From contig NZ_JAKUKE010000003.1 of the NCBI RefSeq assembly GCF_024197615.1, positions 1,141,436-1,205,435 on the forward strand: a DNA stretch of 64,000 nt. Reading direction: 5' to 3'. Below the pieces are notes generated by a model, which ran no database searches, was not told the origin of the DNA, and saw only the letters and a program-made list of their open reading frames with translations. A program made the translations under genes and the position numbers. The DNA is from Desulfuromonas sp. KJ2020. Lineage in GTDB: Bacteria > Desulfobacterota > Desulfuromonadia > Desulfuromonadales > SZUA-540. How positions within the stretch are numbered: the stretch's first letter is position 1; each line of letters opens with the position of its first letter. Shown piece after piece: positions 54,976-62,142 of this stretch.

Positions 54976-55212
54976 TCAGTTATCTTTGCGAAACTGTCGC
55001 AGGATATCGCGGGAGGTGACTGCAAGAGGCAACAGATGCTGGTGTTTTAACAGGACTTCGTCCAGAGTGATCCCGTCACTGATGATGACGTCGCGGGGAG
55101 TAAAAAAGGTTTTGGCGAGATGACTGCCATCGGGTCGGCTGTAGACAAAAACATCGTAATCGTGACCGCTGAAATGAACACGACAGCTATGGACAAGCAC
55201 TTCCTCACTCAT
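54976..55212 (-). CDS. small hypothetical protein upstream of the sensor kinase
   Basis: I do not recognise this 78-residue protein. It is compact and soluble, with alternating strands at the start (VLVHSCRVHFSGHDYDVFVYSRPDG) and a helix near the end, and no membrane segment or metal motif. GAGG precedes the ATG with good spacing. It lies 76 nt ahead of the sensor kinase on the same strand and might be co-transcribed with it; it could equally be a separate housekeeping gene. Confidence 0.65.
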   Translation of the reverse strand: MSEEVLVHSCRVHFSGHDYDVFVYSRPDGSHLAKTFFTPRDVIISDGITLDEVLLKHQHLLPLAVTSRDILRQFRKDN

Positions 55213-55341
55213 GACCGCCTCGCTTATGCAGAGTAGTTTTTCGGGATGTCCCGACTGGCTACCGGGGAAAGAGCAAGTTCCGAGCCAACCATCTCCGGTC
55301 AGCTATTCGCAATATTTTCGACATGTTACGAATGGCTGCGC

Positions 55342-55382
55342 AAAAAAAATCACCCTCTGGCTGAAAGCCGGAGGGTGATTTT
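55342..55382 (-). terminator. intrinsic terminator after the polyprenyl synthase gene
   Basis: AAAATCACCCTC and GAGGGTGATTTT pair over 12 bp around a loop, and a run of A on the left gives the T tract on the minus strand. Confidence 0.87.
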
Positions 55383-55420
55383 GCGAGGTGCGTACGGTTA
55401 AATCACAGGCAAATGCCCAG

Positions 55421-56389
55421 CTATTTTCGGCGGCTCACAACATATTCGGCCAACTCGCAAAGAGCCTCCTTGGCCATGTCCTGGGAAAAAATATCCAGAT
55501 AGCCTATGGCGTGGGCAACCAGAGAAGCGGCCCGTTCCCGGGTATATTCCAGGCCTCCGGTGCGCTCAATGAGCTCCACCACGAAGTCCAGATCACCCGT
55601 TTCCAGCTCATCCTTTTCTATAACTTCCTCAACCTTGGCTCTTTCCTCGGCAGAACAACGACTGACGGCATAGATAAGGGGCAGGGTCATTTTCCCTTCA
55701 GCCAGATCATGTCCCTTGGCTTTGCCGAACTCCGATTCGTCGGCGACATAATCGAGGATATCGTCCATGAACTGAAAGGCGACTCCCAAGTCGAGACCGA
55801 ATTCACTGAGGGCTCGCTGTTGCATCTCATCACATCCCCCCAGAATTCCACCACATTGACAGGCGGCGGCAATAAGAACCGCCGTTTTGTCCCGCACCAC
55901 CTTCATGTAGTTTTTTTCGGAAAGATTGATGTCACAGGTATTGATCAGCTGCTGGACTTCCCCTTCGGCGATCGTCGTAGTGGCATCGGCCAGAACACGA
56001 AGAATATCGAGACTCCCGTAGCGAACCATGAGAGAAAAGGATTTGGCGAAAAGGAAATCACCGACCAGAACCGACGCTTCATTACCCCATACCGAGTTGG
56101 CGGAGGCCGCTCCTCGCCGCAGGACAGCGCTGTCCACAACATCATCGTGGAGCAGCGTGGCGGTGTGAATGAATTCGATCACCGCGGCCAGACCTATGTG
56201 CCGGTCTCCCTGGTAACCGGCCAGCCGGGCACTGAGCAGCAACAGCAGCGGACGGATCCGTTTGCCACCGCTGGCCAGAACATATTCGCCGACCTTGCGA
56301 ATCAGCAGGACGTCCGATTCGAGATACTCGCCAAATTGGGCTTCGACACGACCCAGATCGTCGTGAAGAAGGTTCAGTGCCTTTTCCAT
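55421..56389 (-). CDS. ispB: polyprenyl (octaprenyl-type) diphosphate synthase
   Basis: The trans-prenyltransferase extends farnesyl diphosphate to the long isoprenoid side chain of quinones. The 322-residue protein has both aspartate-rich motifs, TLLHDDVVDSAVLRRG (first) and FQFMDDILDYVADESEFGK (second), plus GGKRIRPLLLLLSARL. Small residues before the first motif fit a long-chain product; the exact chain length (C40-C45) is not predictable. It probably serves menaquinone synthesis, the usual respiratory quinone in this group. Confidence 0.9.
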   Translation of the reverse strand: MEKALNLLHDDLGRVEAQFGEYLESDVLLIRKVGEYVLASGGKRIRPLLLLLSARLAGYQGDRHIGLAAVIEFIHTATLLHDDVVDSAVLRRGAASANSVWGNEASVLVGDFLFAKSFSLMVRYGSLDILRVLADATTTIAEGEVQQLINTCDINLSEKNYMKVVRDKTAVLIAAACQCGGILGGCDEMQQRALSEFGLDLGVAFQFMDDILDYVADESEFGKAKGHDLAEGKMTLPLIYAVSRCSAEERAKVEEVIEKDELETGDLDFVVELIERTGGLEYTRERAASLVAHAIGYLDIFSQDMAKEALCELAEYVVSRRK

Positions 56390-56666
56390 AAGACGGCCTT
56401 ATTCTCCCTTGAAAAAATTCTCACTATCCTAAAGAAACCGTCGCGAGAATGTCAAACATTTTTCAAGAGTTGGGCAATATCAGGCTCTCCGGAAAACAGG
56501 ACCTTCGGCCGGCACCAGCTGCCGCGACTTCCGTGGGACGCCTCAAGATGTCCAAGCTCCAAAACGCCAGGATCTCGTCTGGACATTTGATTTTTCAGCC
56601 GGACAGATCACAATGTAGAGAGATAAAGAGCAGGAAGCTTGCACCTGCCCCTCGCAAAGGACCACC

Positions 56667-57116
56667 ATGCAGTCAGCCCCGGAAGACAAAGGACGGCCAG
56701 GACGCATCATGATGCTGGCCACCATTTTTCTGATTTGCCTGGTACTTATCCTGAACCAGATCGCCACTCGGACCCTGACCACGCCCTCGCGAGAAGATCA
56801 ACAGGCCGGCATGGCAGATTCCATTGAAGAACGTTTTGGCGCAGGGCTGTCCTGGCAAATGGGTATGGCTGTATCCGGTAAGGATTTCCAGGTCTCCCTG
56901 AAAGATGAGGAGGGACACCCTGTCAGGAAAGGAACAGTTCAGCTCGTAATCCTTAACGATGAGAAAGAAAAAGTTTTAGAGTACCAACTGGAAGAAACAG
57001 AACCCGGCCTTTACGCCAGTCCGATGCCAGACCTGAAACACGGGCGTTTTCAGGCGCACATTGAAGCCGTTTCCACTCAGGGTCGAATGTTGAGGAGATT
57101 TATGATTCAGTTTTGA
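56667..57116 (+). CDS. FixH-like single-span membrane protein
   Basis: The 149-residue protein has one membrane helix (IMMLATIFLICLVLILNQIA), then a periplasmic immunoglobulin-like domain, VSGKDFQVSLKDEEGHPVRKGTVQLVILNDEKEKVLEY...GLYASPMPDLKHGRFQAHIEAV, resembling FixH/YtkA. FixH usually helps assemble cbb3 oxidase, but no fixG, fixI or ccoN is nearby. AAAGGA precedes the ATG. It converges on a membrane-bound Xre regulator with only 4 nt between the stop codons. Confidence 0.68.
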   Translation: MQSAPEDKGRPGRIMMLATIFLICLVLILNQIATRTLTTPSREDQQAGMADSIEERFGAGLSWQMGMAVSGKDFQVSLKDEEGHPVRKGTVQLVILNDEKEKVLEYQLEETEPGLYASPMPDLKHGRFQAHIEAVSTQGRMLRRFMIQF

Positions 57117-57120
57117 GAGG

Positions 57121-58050
57121 TCACTTACCCGAAGAAGGAATCCCTTCGGCGCGGACCGGAACGAACTTCTTGGCTTTTTCCTCCCAGCGATAACCGCCAG
57201 CATCCCAGATGGTGTCCACAATTTCCCAGTCAAGATGAACACCGGTCATCTCTTCAACCATGTCATAGGCCCTCAGAATCTCGCTGTCATCGATAATCTG
57301 GTCACCATTGAGATCGGCCCACTGAAAAGGATCGATTTCGACTGAAGTTTGCCCCTGTATGGAGGTAGGGGTCTGACGGTTATCGGAATTGGCGACGATA
57401 TCACCGCTGAAACCAGCGGATGTCCCCAAAGGTTCCGCACTGGCAACCCTGACCAAGTAGACGAGATGCTTGCGGCTGTCTCCCGTACGGACGATCCACC
57501 GGGCTGTCCCCTTTTCATTATCGAGACTAGAGGCCGGCGGGCTGGCCTCAATGAGTTTCCATCCGGGCGGGAAATGTTCGCGCAGAATAAATCCCTTCAT
57601 GGACTCTTCCGTCTCCAGGTGTATCTGCACGGGGATAATACTGCCAGGGGCGGCATAGGCTGGCAAAATCCGTTCAGCATGGACTGCGGGCACGGCCATC
57701 TCCCGTCCTTTCAAAAGCAGGACTGCGGCTATCGTCACAGCGATTAAAAAGACCAGTCCCAGCAGCCACTTGCGAGAGGACAGAGGTTTCTGGGAGGGTT
57801 CTTCACCCGCCTCCGTATTCTCGTCTTCGCTCTTGATCAGGTCCTCGACGGGAACCTCAAGAGCCTCGGCGAGGCGCAGAACATTTTCTTTCTTGATAGA
57901 CGGGTAGCGGTTATTTTCCCAACGGGAAATTGTATCTGTGGTGACACCAACCACCTTTGCCACATAAAGCTGGGTCAGCTTCTGACTTTCGCGGATAGCT
58001 CGAATCCGGTCGCCATCCAAACAGACCATGGAGGGTAACTGCTCGCTCAT
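57121..58050 (-). CDS. membrane-anchored Xre regulator with dockerin-like EF-hand tail
   Basis: The 309-residue protein joins a cytoplasmic Xre helix-turn-helix (about 12-70; IRESQKLTQLYVAKVVGVTTDTISRWENNRYP), one membrane helix (about 95-113, WLLGLVFLIAVTIAAVLLL) and an extracytoplasmic domain. That domain has a beta-rich stretch (about 125-240) and then an EF-hand loop, DLNGDQIIDDSE (246-257), with calcium-type spacing, as in one dockerin repeat. This makes it look like a one-component transmembrane sensor. I start at ATG 58050 (GAGG upstream). Ligand and targets are unknown; the inverted repeat upstream of the cytochrome c7 gene is one possible operator. Confidence 0.8.
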   Translation of the reverse strand: MSEQLPSMVCLDGDRIRAIRESQKLTQLYVAKVVGVTTDTISRWENNRYPSIKKENVLRLAEALEVPVEDLIKSEDENTEAGEEPSQKPLSSRKWLLGLVFLIAVTIAAVLLLKGREMAVPAVHAERILPAYAAPGSIIPVQIHLETEESMKGFILREHFPPGWKLIEASPPASSLDNEKGTARWIVRTGDSRKHLVYLVRVASAEPLGTSAGFSGDIVANSDNRQTPTSIQGQTSVEIDPFQWADLNGDQIIDDSEILRAYDMVEEMTGVHLDWEIVDTIWDAGGYRWEEKAKKFVPVRAEGIPSSGK

Positions 58051-58191
58051 ACATACCTCGGTCACAAAGTGATTAAAAACCTTACCAGACCCGGTTAAAA
58101 AGAGCAAACAACATTTAAAAATCGGCTTTTAATCTCAAAAAACAGCACGACATGCGTTCCCATAAGTATTTGTATTTATTTTTTATTATAT

Positions 58192-58221
58192 CGACATCGG
58201 GTGACATTCCACTCGATGTCG
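58192..58221. promoter_or_regulatory. inverted repeat between the Xre regulator and cytochrome c7 genes
   Basis: CGACATCG (58192-58199) and CGATGTCG (58214-58221) are perfect 8-bp inverted repeats whose centres are 22 bp apart, about two helical turns. It is a plausible dimer operator in the 256-bp divergent gap. Confidence 0.5.
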
Positions 58222-58244
58222 GATGCATTTCACAAAACACCGTG

Positions 58245-58290
58245 TATACATTAGCCTTAACCAAGGCGGAATCTTCCGCCCAAATTTTTT
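58245..58290 (+). promoter_or_regulatory. leader of cytochrome c7 with -10 and terminator-like hairpin
   Basis: TATACA (58245-58250) is a likely -10; the -35 region is poor, consistent with activator dependence. The leader contains GGCGGA-ATCT-TCCGCC (58265-58280) followed by six T (58285-58290), which looks like an intrinsic terminator placed just before AGGAGG. It may act as an attenuator or only protect the 5' end. Confidence 0.4.
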
Positions 58291-58306
58291 CAGGAGGCTG
58301 AGAAAC

Positions 58307-58579
58307 ATGAAACGTTTGGTAGCTACTCTGCTGGTCGTTGCTTTCCTGGCTGTTGGCTCCCTGGCTGTTGCCAGCGACACCATCACCCTCGACAGCAAAA
58401 AAGGTAATGTTACTTTCAACCACAAAGTTCATGGTGACTCTCTGGGCTGCGCCGCCTGCCATGAGGGTGAGCCCGGCAAGCTTGAGCTTGACATGAAGAC
58501 CGGTCACGCTCTCTGCAAAGACTGCCACACCCAGAAAGGTGCTGGCCCCACCAAGTGCAACGACTGCCACAAGAAATAA
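58307..58579 (+). CDS. periplasmic triheme cytochrome c7 (PpcA family)
   Basis: The 90-residue precursor has a signal peptide (MKRLVATLLVVAFLAVGSLAVA) and three CxxCH heme sites in the mature protein: CAACH, CKDCH and CNDCHKK, with further histidines (FNHKVH, TGHALC) as axial ligands. Its size and heme spacing match the PpcA/cytochrome c7 family, which shuttles electrons across the periplasm toward extracellular or terminal acceptors. AGGAGG precedes the ATG strongly. It is monocistronic, with a terminator 30 nt after the stop. Confidence 0.94.
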   Translation: MKRLVATLLVVAFLAVGSLAVASDTITLDSKKGNVTFNHKVHGDSLGCAACHEGEPGKLELDMKTGHALCKDCHTQKGAGPTKCNDCHKK

Positions 58580-58609
58580 ACTGGGCTGAAAATTTTGCAC
58601 AAATTAAGG

Positions 58610-58646
58610 AGCCGTCCCGGGCCAGACGCCGGGACGGCTCTTTTTT
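58610..58646 (+). terminator. intrinsic terminator after cytochrome c7
   Basis: AGCCGTCCCGG and CCGGGACGGCT pair over 11 bp with an 8-nt loop, followed by CTTTTTT. Confidence 0.9.
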
Positions 58647-58685
58647 CATGCATCAATCCTGACGAAGTTCATCTTTCGAGGTTAT

Positions 58686-59336
58686 ATGCTCAAAGCCATT
58701 CTATGGGATAACGACGGCGTCCTGGTCGATACCGAGCATCTGTACTTCCAGGCAACGGCACATATTCTGGCGGAAAGTCAGGTAACACTCTCCGAGGAAG
58801 ACTTCATCCGCATTTCACTCACCCAAGGGCAAAGCGCTCTTGCTCTGGCGGTCAAAGATGGAAACGGAGAGAGAGAACTGGAGATATTGAGAAGAAGGCG
58901 AGACGCTCTTTACACCTCTCTCCTGGCGGGTGGTCTGACGGCTATGGAGGGTGTGCATGAGACGCTCCAAAAACTGAAAGACGCCTTTCGCATGGTGGTC
59001 GTGACAGGATGCCGTCAGCCTCACTTTCAGATTATTCACCGGCAGACGGGATTACTTCCCTTTTTCGAATTCACCCTGGTCCGGGAGGACTACCATCACC
59101 CCAAACCCCATCCCGAAGCCTACCTGAAAGCCCTGGCACTCATGGGACTTAAGGCGGATGAATGCCTCGTTGTCGAAGATTCGCCGCGGGGGCTTCTCGC
59201 TGCCACTCGCGCGGGATTACGCTGCTGTGTCATCCCCAACCGCCTGACCTCAGGAGGTGACTTCAGCCGAGCCCTCAAAGTCCTTGGTCACATCCGTGAG
59301 CTCCCCGCGCTGCTGACCGAACTTTCTTCATGCTAA
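58686..59336 (+). CDS. HAD-family sugar-phosphatase/phosphoglucomutase-like hydrolase
   Basis: The 216-residue protein has the HAD motifs WDNDGVLVDTE (nucleophile and acid aspartates), VVVTGCRQPHF (motif II) and LVVEDSPRGLLAATRAGL (motif IV), with a helical cap between residues 17 and 85. This arrangement is typical of the GPH/beta-phosphoglucomutase branch. Substrate is unknown. Its last bases overlap the convergent outer-membrane protein gene. Confidence 0.86.
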   Translation: MLKAILWDNDGVLVDTEHLYFQATAHILAESQVTLSEEDFIRISLTQGQSALALAVKDGNGERELEILRRRRDALYTSLLAGGLTAMEGVHETLQKLKDAFRMVVVTGCRQPHFQIIHRQTGLLPFFEFTLVREDYHHPKPHPEAYLKALALMGLKADECLVVEDSPRGLLAATRAGLRCCVIPNRLTSGGDFSRALKVLGHIRELPALLTELSSC

Positions 59337-60235
59337 AAATTCCAAAAGATAAAAACACCGACGCCTGAATCCGGACTGGCCGTAGCCAGCCCCTTCATGA
59401 CATAGGCACCTATGGCCGAAGTCTCTCCGGTGCGATAATGCAATTGGACTTTTCCTTCAAGAAGATTCCCGACACCTTCTGCAGGCTCTGTGGCCCCCCA
59501 GAGAGAAAGACCAGGACGCAGGCGATCCGTCAGCGCGTATCCCAAACCAACTTCATAACTCCAATAATTTTTCAGGCCCAAGTCCGACCGATCTTCCTGC
59601 CAGGTATAAGCCCCCTTTCCCAATAAAGAAAATGGCCCCGTCCATTTGAATAGTTCAAGACCACCTTCGACACCGTAACCACCAGTACCAAGCCCCTTGT
59701 CCTCGTCACCCGTTGGCAACTGGCCTTCAGCGTAAGCTCTGACCTGAGGTGAAACCTGCCCCTCAAAGAGCCAAATATACCCCAGGGTCAAAGTCATATC
59801 GCCTAACCCCGATTGTGAATCTCTCACGTCTATTGTTGTCGTGGTGGTCGTTGGATCCATCCCGCTGGTTCCGTCACCGCCAGTACCACCTACCCCGTCA
59901 CCATTGGCCAGAGGACTGACCTGAGGCGATCCCGCCATACGGGAGCCGTAGTGAATACTTCCCGACGTGGTCACATAAGAATTATTCTGGTAGATATAGG
60001 GCGCTGAAATCTGGACATCCCAGCGATCACCCAGATAGGCCCCTAAAAGCAGGGTATAGACAGTGGAATCGGTGGTCGTATCCGACCCGTAATCGCCACT
60101 GGTGAAATCAAAATCCAGTTCCAGATAGAGGTTTTTCCCTGCGCTTTTTTCCGAGGCCCAAGAACTGGGAGAGCAGGCGAAGATGAGGAGAAAGGACAGC
60201 AGGATAAAGCGGGATGGCTGCCTGAAAATCCGCAT
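59333..60235 (-). CDS. outer-membrane beta-barrel protein (MetA-pathway/transporter-like)
   Basis: The 300-residue protein has a signal peptide (about 1-27, ending SSWAS), strand-rich sequence, a Gly/Thr-rich low-complexity loop (about 105-135, including six threonines in a row) and an aromatic C-terminus FIFWNF. It resembles small outer-membrane barrels often annotated as transporter or phenol-degradation MetA proteins. Function unknown. GGAG precedes the ATG with 9 nt spacing. It converges with the HAD gene, overlapping by 4 nt. Confidence 0.75.
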   Translation of the reverse strand: MRIFRQPSRFILLSFLLIFACSPSSWASEKSAGKNLYLELDFDFTSGDYGSDTTTDSTVYTLLLGAYLGDRWDVQISAPYIYQNNSYVTTSGSIHYGSRMAGSPQVSPLANGDGVGGTGGDGTSGMDPTTTTTTIDVRDSQSGLGDMTLTLGYIWLFEGQVSPQVRAYAEGQLPTGDEDKGLGTGGYGVEGGLELFKWTGPFSLLGKGAYTWQEDRSDLGLKNYWSYEVGLGYALTDRLRPGLSLWGATEPAEGVGNLLEGKVQLHYRTGETSAIGAYVMKGLATASPDSGVGVFIFWNF

Positions 60236-60325
60236 AAGGTATCACTCCTGGGCAGGTTATGGTGGCGTCCAGACGGACAGGCGAAGATGCACCCGGAAGT
60301 ATACTCCTTTATGGGTAAAAAAAAA

Positions 60326-60353
60326 ATTATTTCCCCAAGGGAGAACCGTGCAA
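60326..60353 (-). promoter_or_regulatory. candidate sigma-70 promoter of the outer-membrane protein gene
   Basis: On the minus strand TTGCAC (60348-60353), 16 bp, AATAAT (60326-60331); the leader would be about 85 nt. Confidence 0.45.
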
Positions 60354-60390
60354 ACGGCCCCTGGCAGTTCCACAACAGGTTAATTTACCG

Positions 60391-60418
60391 TTGATTTTTT
60401 GTTTTATCCAGGTATGAT
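60391..60418 (+). promoter_or_regulatory. sigma-70 promoter of the candidate small RNA
   Basis: TTGATT (60391-60396), 16 bp, TATGAT (60413-60418). It points into the intergenic region and ends in a terminator 70 nt later, not in a gene. Confidence 0.6.
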
Positions 60419-60424
60419 TGACCA

Positions 60425-60493
60425 ATGCTGCCCTGGCGTTGAGACGACGTCAGGGTTTTACCCCGTGATTCCCCTCCTTCACGGGGTTTTTTT
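60425..60493 (+). ncRNA. candidate small RNA with two hairpins and anti-SD-like loop
   Basis: A promoter at 60391-60418 and a terminator at 60461-60493 define a transcript of about 69 nt in a 317-bp gap between two minus-strand genes. Hairpin 1 is CCCTGGCGT/ACGTCAGGG (9 bp with one G-T, 7-nt loop; 60431-60455). Hairpin 2, the terminator, is CCCCGTGA/TCACGGGG (60461-60486) with seven T after it. Its loop is TTCCCCTCCT, which can pair with Shine-Dalgarno sequences (GGAGGGG). No ORF with a ribosome binding site fits inside. Trans-acting regulation of translation is inferred from the loop. Confidence 0.6.
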
Positions 60494-60552
60494 GTTCCCG
60501 CGCTCAGGCTAAAATCGACCGTACTGCGGCGCCGCCCAATCAACCCGGCTCG

Positions 60553-61854
60553 CTAAAGCTTCGGATGAGCCGGTGCCGATTCCATGACCTGGTCGGCGTA
60601 AGCCTCATAAGACTTTTTCAACAATCCAGCTTGGCTGTACACGTTACGGGCATTCCAGAGCATCCAGCCGCTGCTGCCGAAATCGTCGGATGCCTCAATC
60701 TGCGCCCGGATTTCATGTTCTCCGAAAGAGCGGCGATCAAAGGCATAATCCCTGAACGCCTGGAGCCAGGGACGAAAGCGCGCGCCGGGAAGTCCTGTCC
60801 TTTGCTGCGCCCTGTTGAGGGACAAGGAGATGATTTCATAAGGGTGTTTGACGGGATTGCGATACATGCCTACCCCATGACCAAACCCGGAGGGATATAA
60901 CATGGGGGAGATATAGTCGAGATGGACGGATAAATCTTCGAGTCGCTGGCCGATTTCAACGTCTTTTTCGCTCCAGCAGACATACCCGAAGATATCGGCC
61001 GATAGAAAAACCGGATAGCGTTCCAGACGCTGGCGCGCCGTGGCGAGAAAGCCGGAAATGGCACCAACCCGGTTTTCCTCCTGGTTTTCCCTGGCGAATC
61101 GCAGGCCACGTCTGTCTGGGAACCGTACGTAATCAAACTGAATTTCGTCAAAGCCCATCCGGGCCGCCTGTTCAGCCAGGGAGATATTATATTCCCAGAC
61201 CTCGCGAAAAAAAGGGTCCACCCAGGCCATGCCCTCGCCATCCCGCCAAATGTCTCCTCCTTCAGTGCGAATCGCCAGGTCAGGCCGGGCTTTGGCCAGT
61301 AAATCATCTTTGAATACCACGATACGGGCAATGGTATAGACATCTTTAGCTTTCAGTGACGCCAACAAACGCTTGCCATCCTTAACGGTCAGAATTTTCT
61401 GAGCACCAATTTCAGAGGCCATGGGATGATCCACCTTGAAGGCGACTTGTCCGCGATCCCCTTTGAGGTCAATCACCAGCGCGTTAAGTTCTGTATTTTC
61501 GATCATTTGCAAAGCGGGATTCCGCAGGATAGGCTCAGCGATACCGTAATGGGAGAGATACAGGGCCTTGGCCGAAAAAGGCTCCATAAGGATGTCATGC
61601 CCTTGGTCAGCGGTGAAGGAACGAACCCGATAGCCGGGAGCCCTGGCCTGAAATCCTTCCGACGAAGCGGCGATAACGAAATGTCCGTTGGCATCGGTGC
61701 GCACCAGACGCGGGCCACTGCTGACCACGGCATTTTCGATCGGCTTGCCGGTCACACTGTCGTAAAGATGACCGCAGGTCAAAGATTCGGCAGCAGCACC
61801 CCAGGCCTGCCCCACCAACACCAGAATAACGATAAACCGCAGCAAGACAGGCAT
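60553..61854 (-). CDS. DUF4015-family putative glycoside hydrolase, exported
   Basis: The 433-residue protein has a signal peptide (MPVLLRFIVILVLVGQAWGAAA), a short carboxypeptidase-regulatory-like repeat (about 28-90; GHLYDSVTGKPIENAVVSSG...VRTDANGHFVIAA) and a TIM-barrel-like domain with NALVIDLKGDRGQVAF, MGFDEIQFDYVRFPDRRG and HLDYISPMLYPSGFG. This pattern matches DUF4015 putative glycosidases; the sugar substrate is unknown. ATG 61854 is chosen because it begins the signal peptide; the longer frame adds 28 residues without support. Confidence 0.82.
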   Translation of the reverse strand: MPVLLRFIVILVLVGQAWGAAAESLTCGHLYDSVTGKPIENAVVSSGPRLVRTDANGHFVIAASSEGFQARAPGYRVRSFTADQGHDILMEPFSAKALYLSHYGIAEPILRNPALQMIENTELNALVIDLKGDRGQVAFKVDHPMASEIGAQKILTVKDGKRLLASLKAKDVYTIARIVVFKDDLLAKARPDLAIRTEGGDIWRDGEGMAWVDPFFREVWEYNISLAEQAARMGFDEIQFDYVRFPDRRGLRFARENQEENRVGAISGFLATARQRLERYPVFLSADIFGYVCWSEKDVEIGQRLEDLSVHLDYISPMLYPSGFGHGVGMYRNPVKHPYEIISLSLNRAQQRTGLPGARFRPWLQAFRDYAFDRRSFGEHEIRAQIEASDDFGSSGWMLWNARNVYSQAGLLKKSYEAYADQVMESAPAHPKL

Positions 61855-62142
61855 AGCACACCCTTTTCCAGATAGAATCCCGACCATCACCGCGCCAACG
61901 GCCGTACCAGGCAAGGCGCGCACGGAGTCCATCTTCACACTTTATGCCAAGGCGAAGCGCCAGGGGCCCAAGGCGCCAAACGCAGGGGCTTACCCAGCGC
62001 TATGCCAAGAGCAGCAGAAAGGGACGCGGTTGATTTTGCGCGATTTTCCGCAGAGGCAGGTCAAATTTTGTCAAGGACGGGTCGATAGAGAAAAAGGCCG
62101 GGAAAAGCCCCGGCCACAGGAAAAGCAGGTCGACGGCAAAGT
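61855..62142. other. 288-bp gap, GC-rich with degenerate short repeats
   Basis: No gene is seen. The left part repeats variants of AAGGCGCC/GGCGAAGCGCC several times without a clear unit. The right part contains the terminator of the pyrophosphatase gene. Confidence 0.5.
62091..62115 (-). terminator. intrinsic terminator after the pyrophosphatase gene
   Basis: On the minus strand GGCCGGG and CCCGGCC pair over 7 bp with a 6-nt loop, followed by five T. Confidence 0.82.

Noticed and set aside
56449-56712. An 87-codon plus-strand frame overlapping the FixH-like start
   Set aside because: No ribosome binding site, no domain, and overlap with a better-supported gene in another frame.
58115-58600. 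A 161-codon minus-strand frame opposite cytochrome c7
   Set aside because: It is the complement of a clear triheme cytochrome gene and its control region.
60235-60360. Possible GEMM-type (cyclic dinucleotide) riboswitch upstream of the outer-membrane protein or cytochrome c7 genes
   Set aside because: Such riboswitches are common in this group, but the conserved core sequences and the two-helix layout are absent in both leaders.
61861-62060. Degenerate GGCGCC-rich repeats in the gap before the DUF4015 gene
   Set aside because: The repeats have no constant unit or spacing, so I do not call a repeat family.
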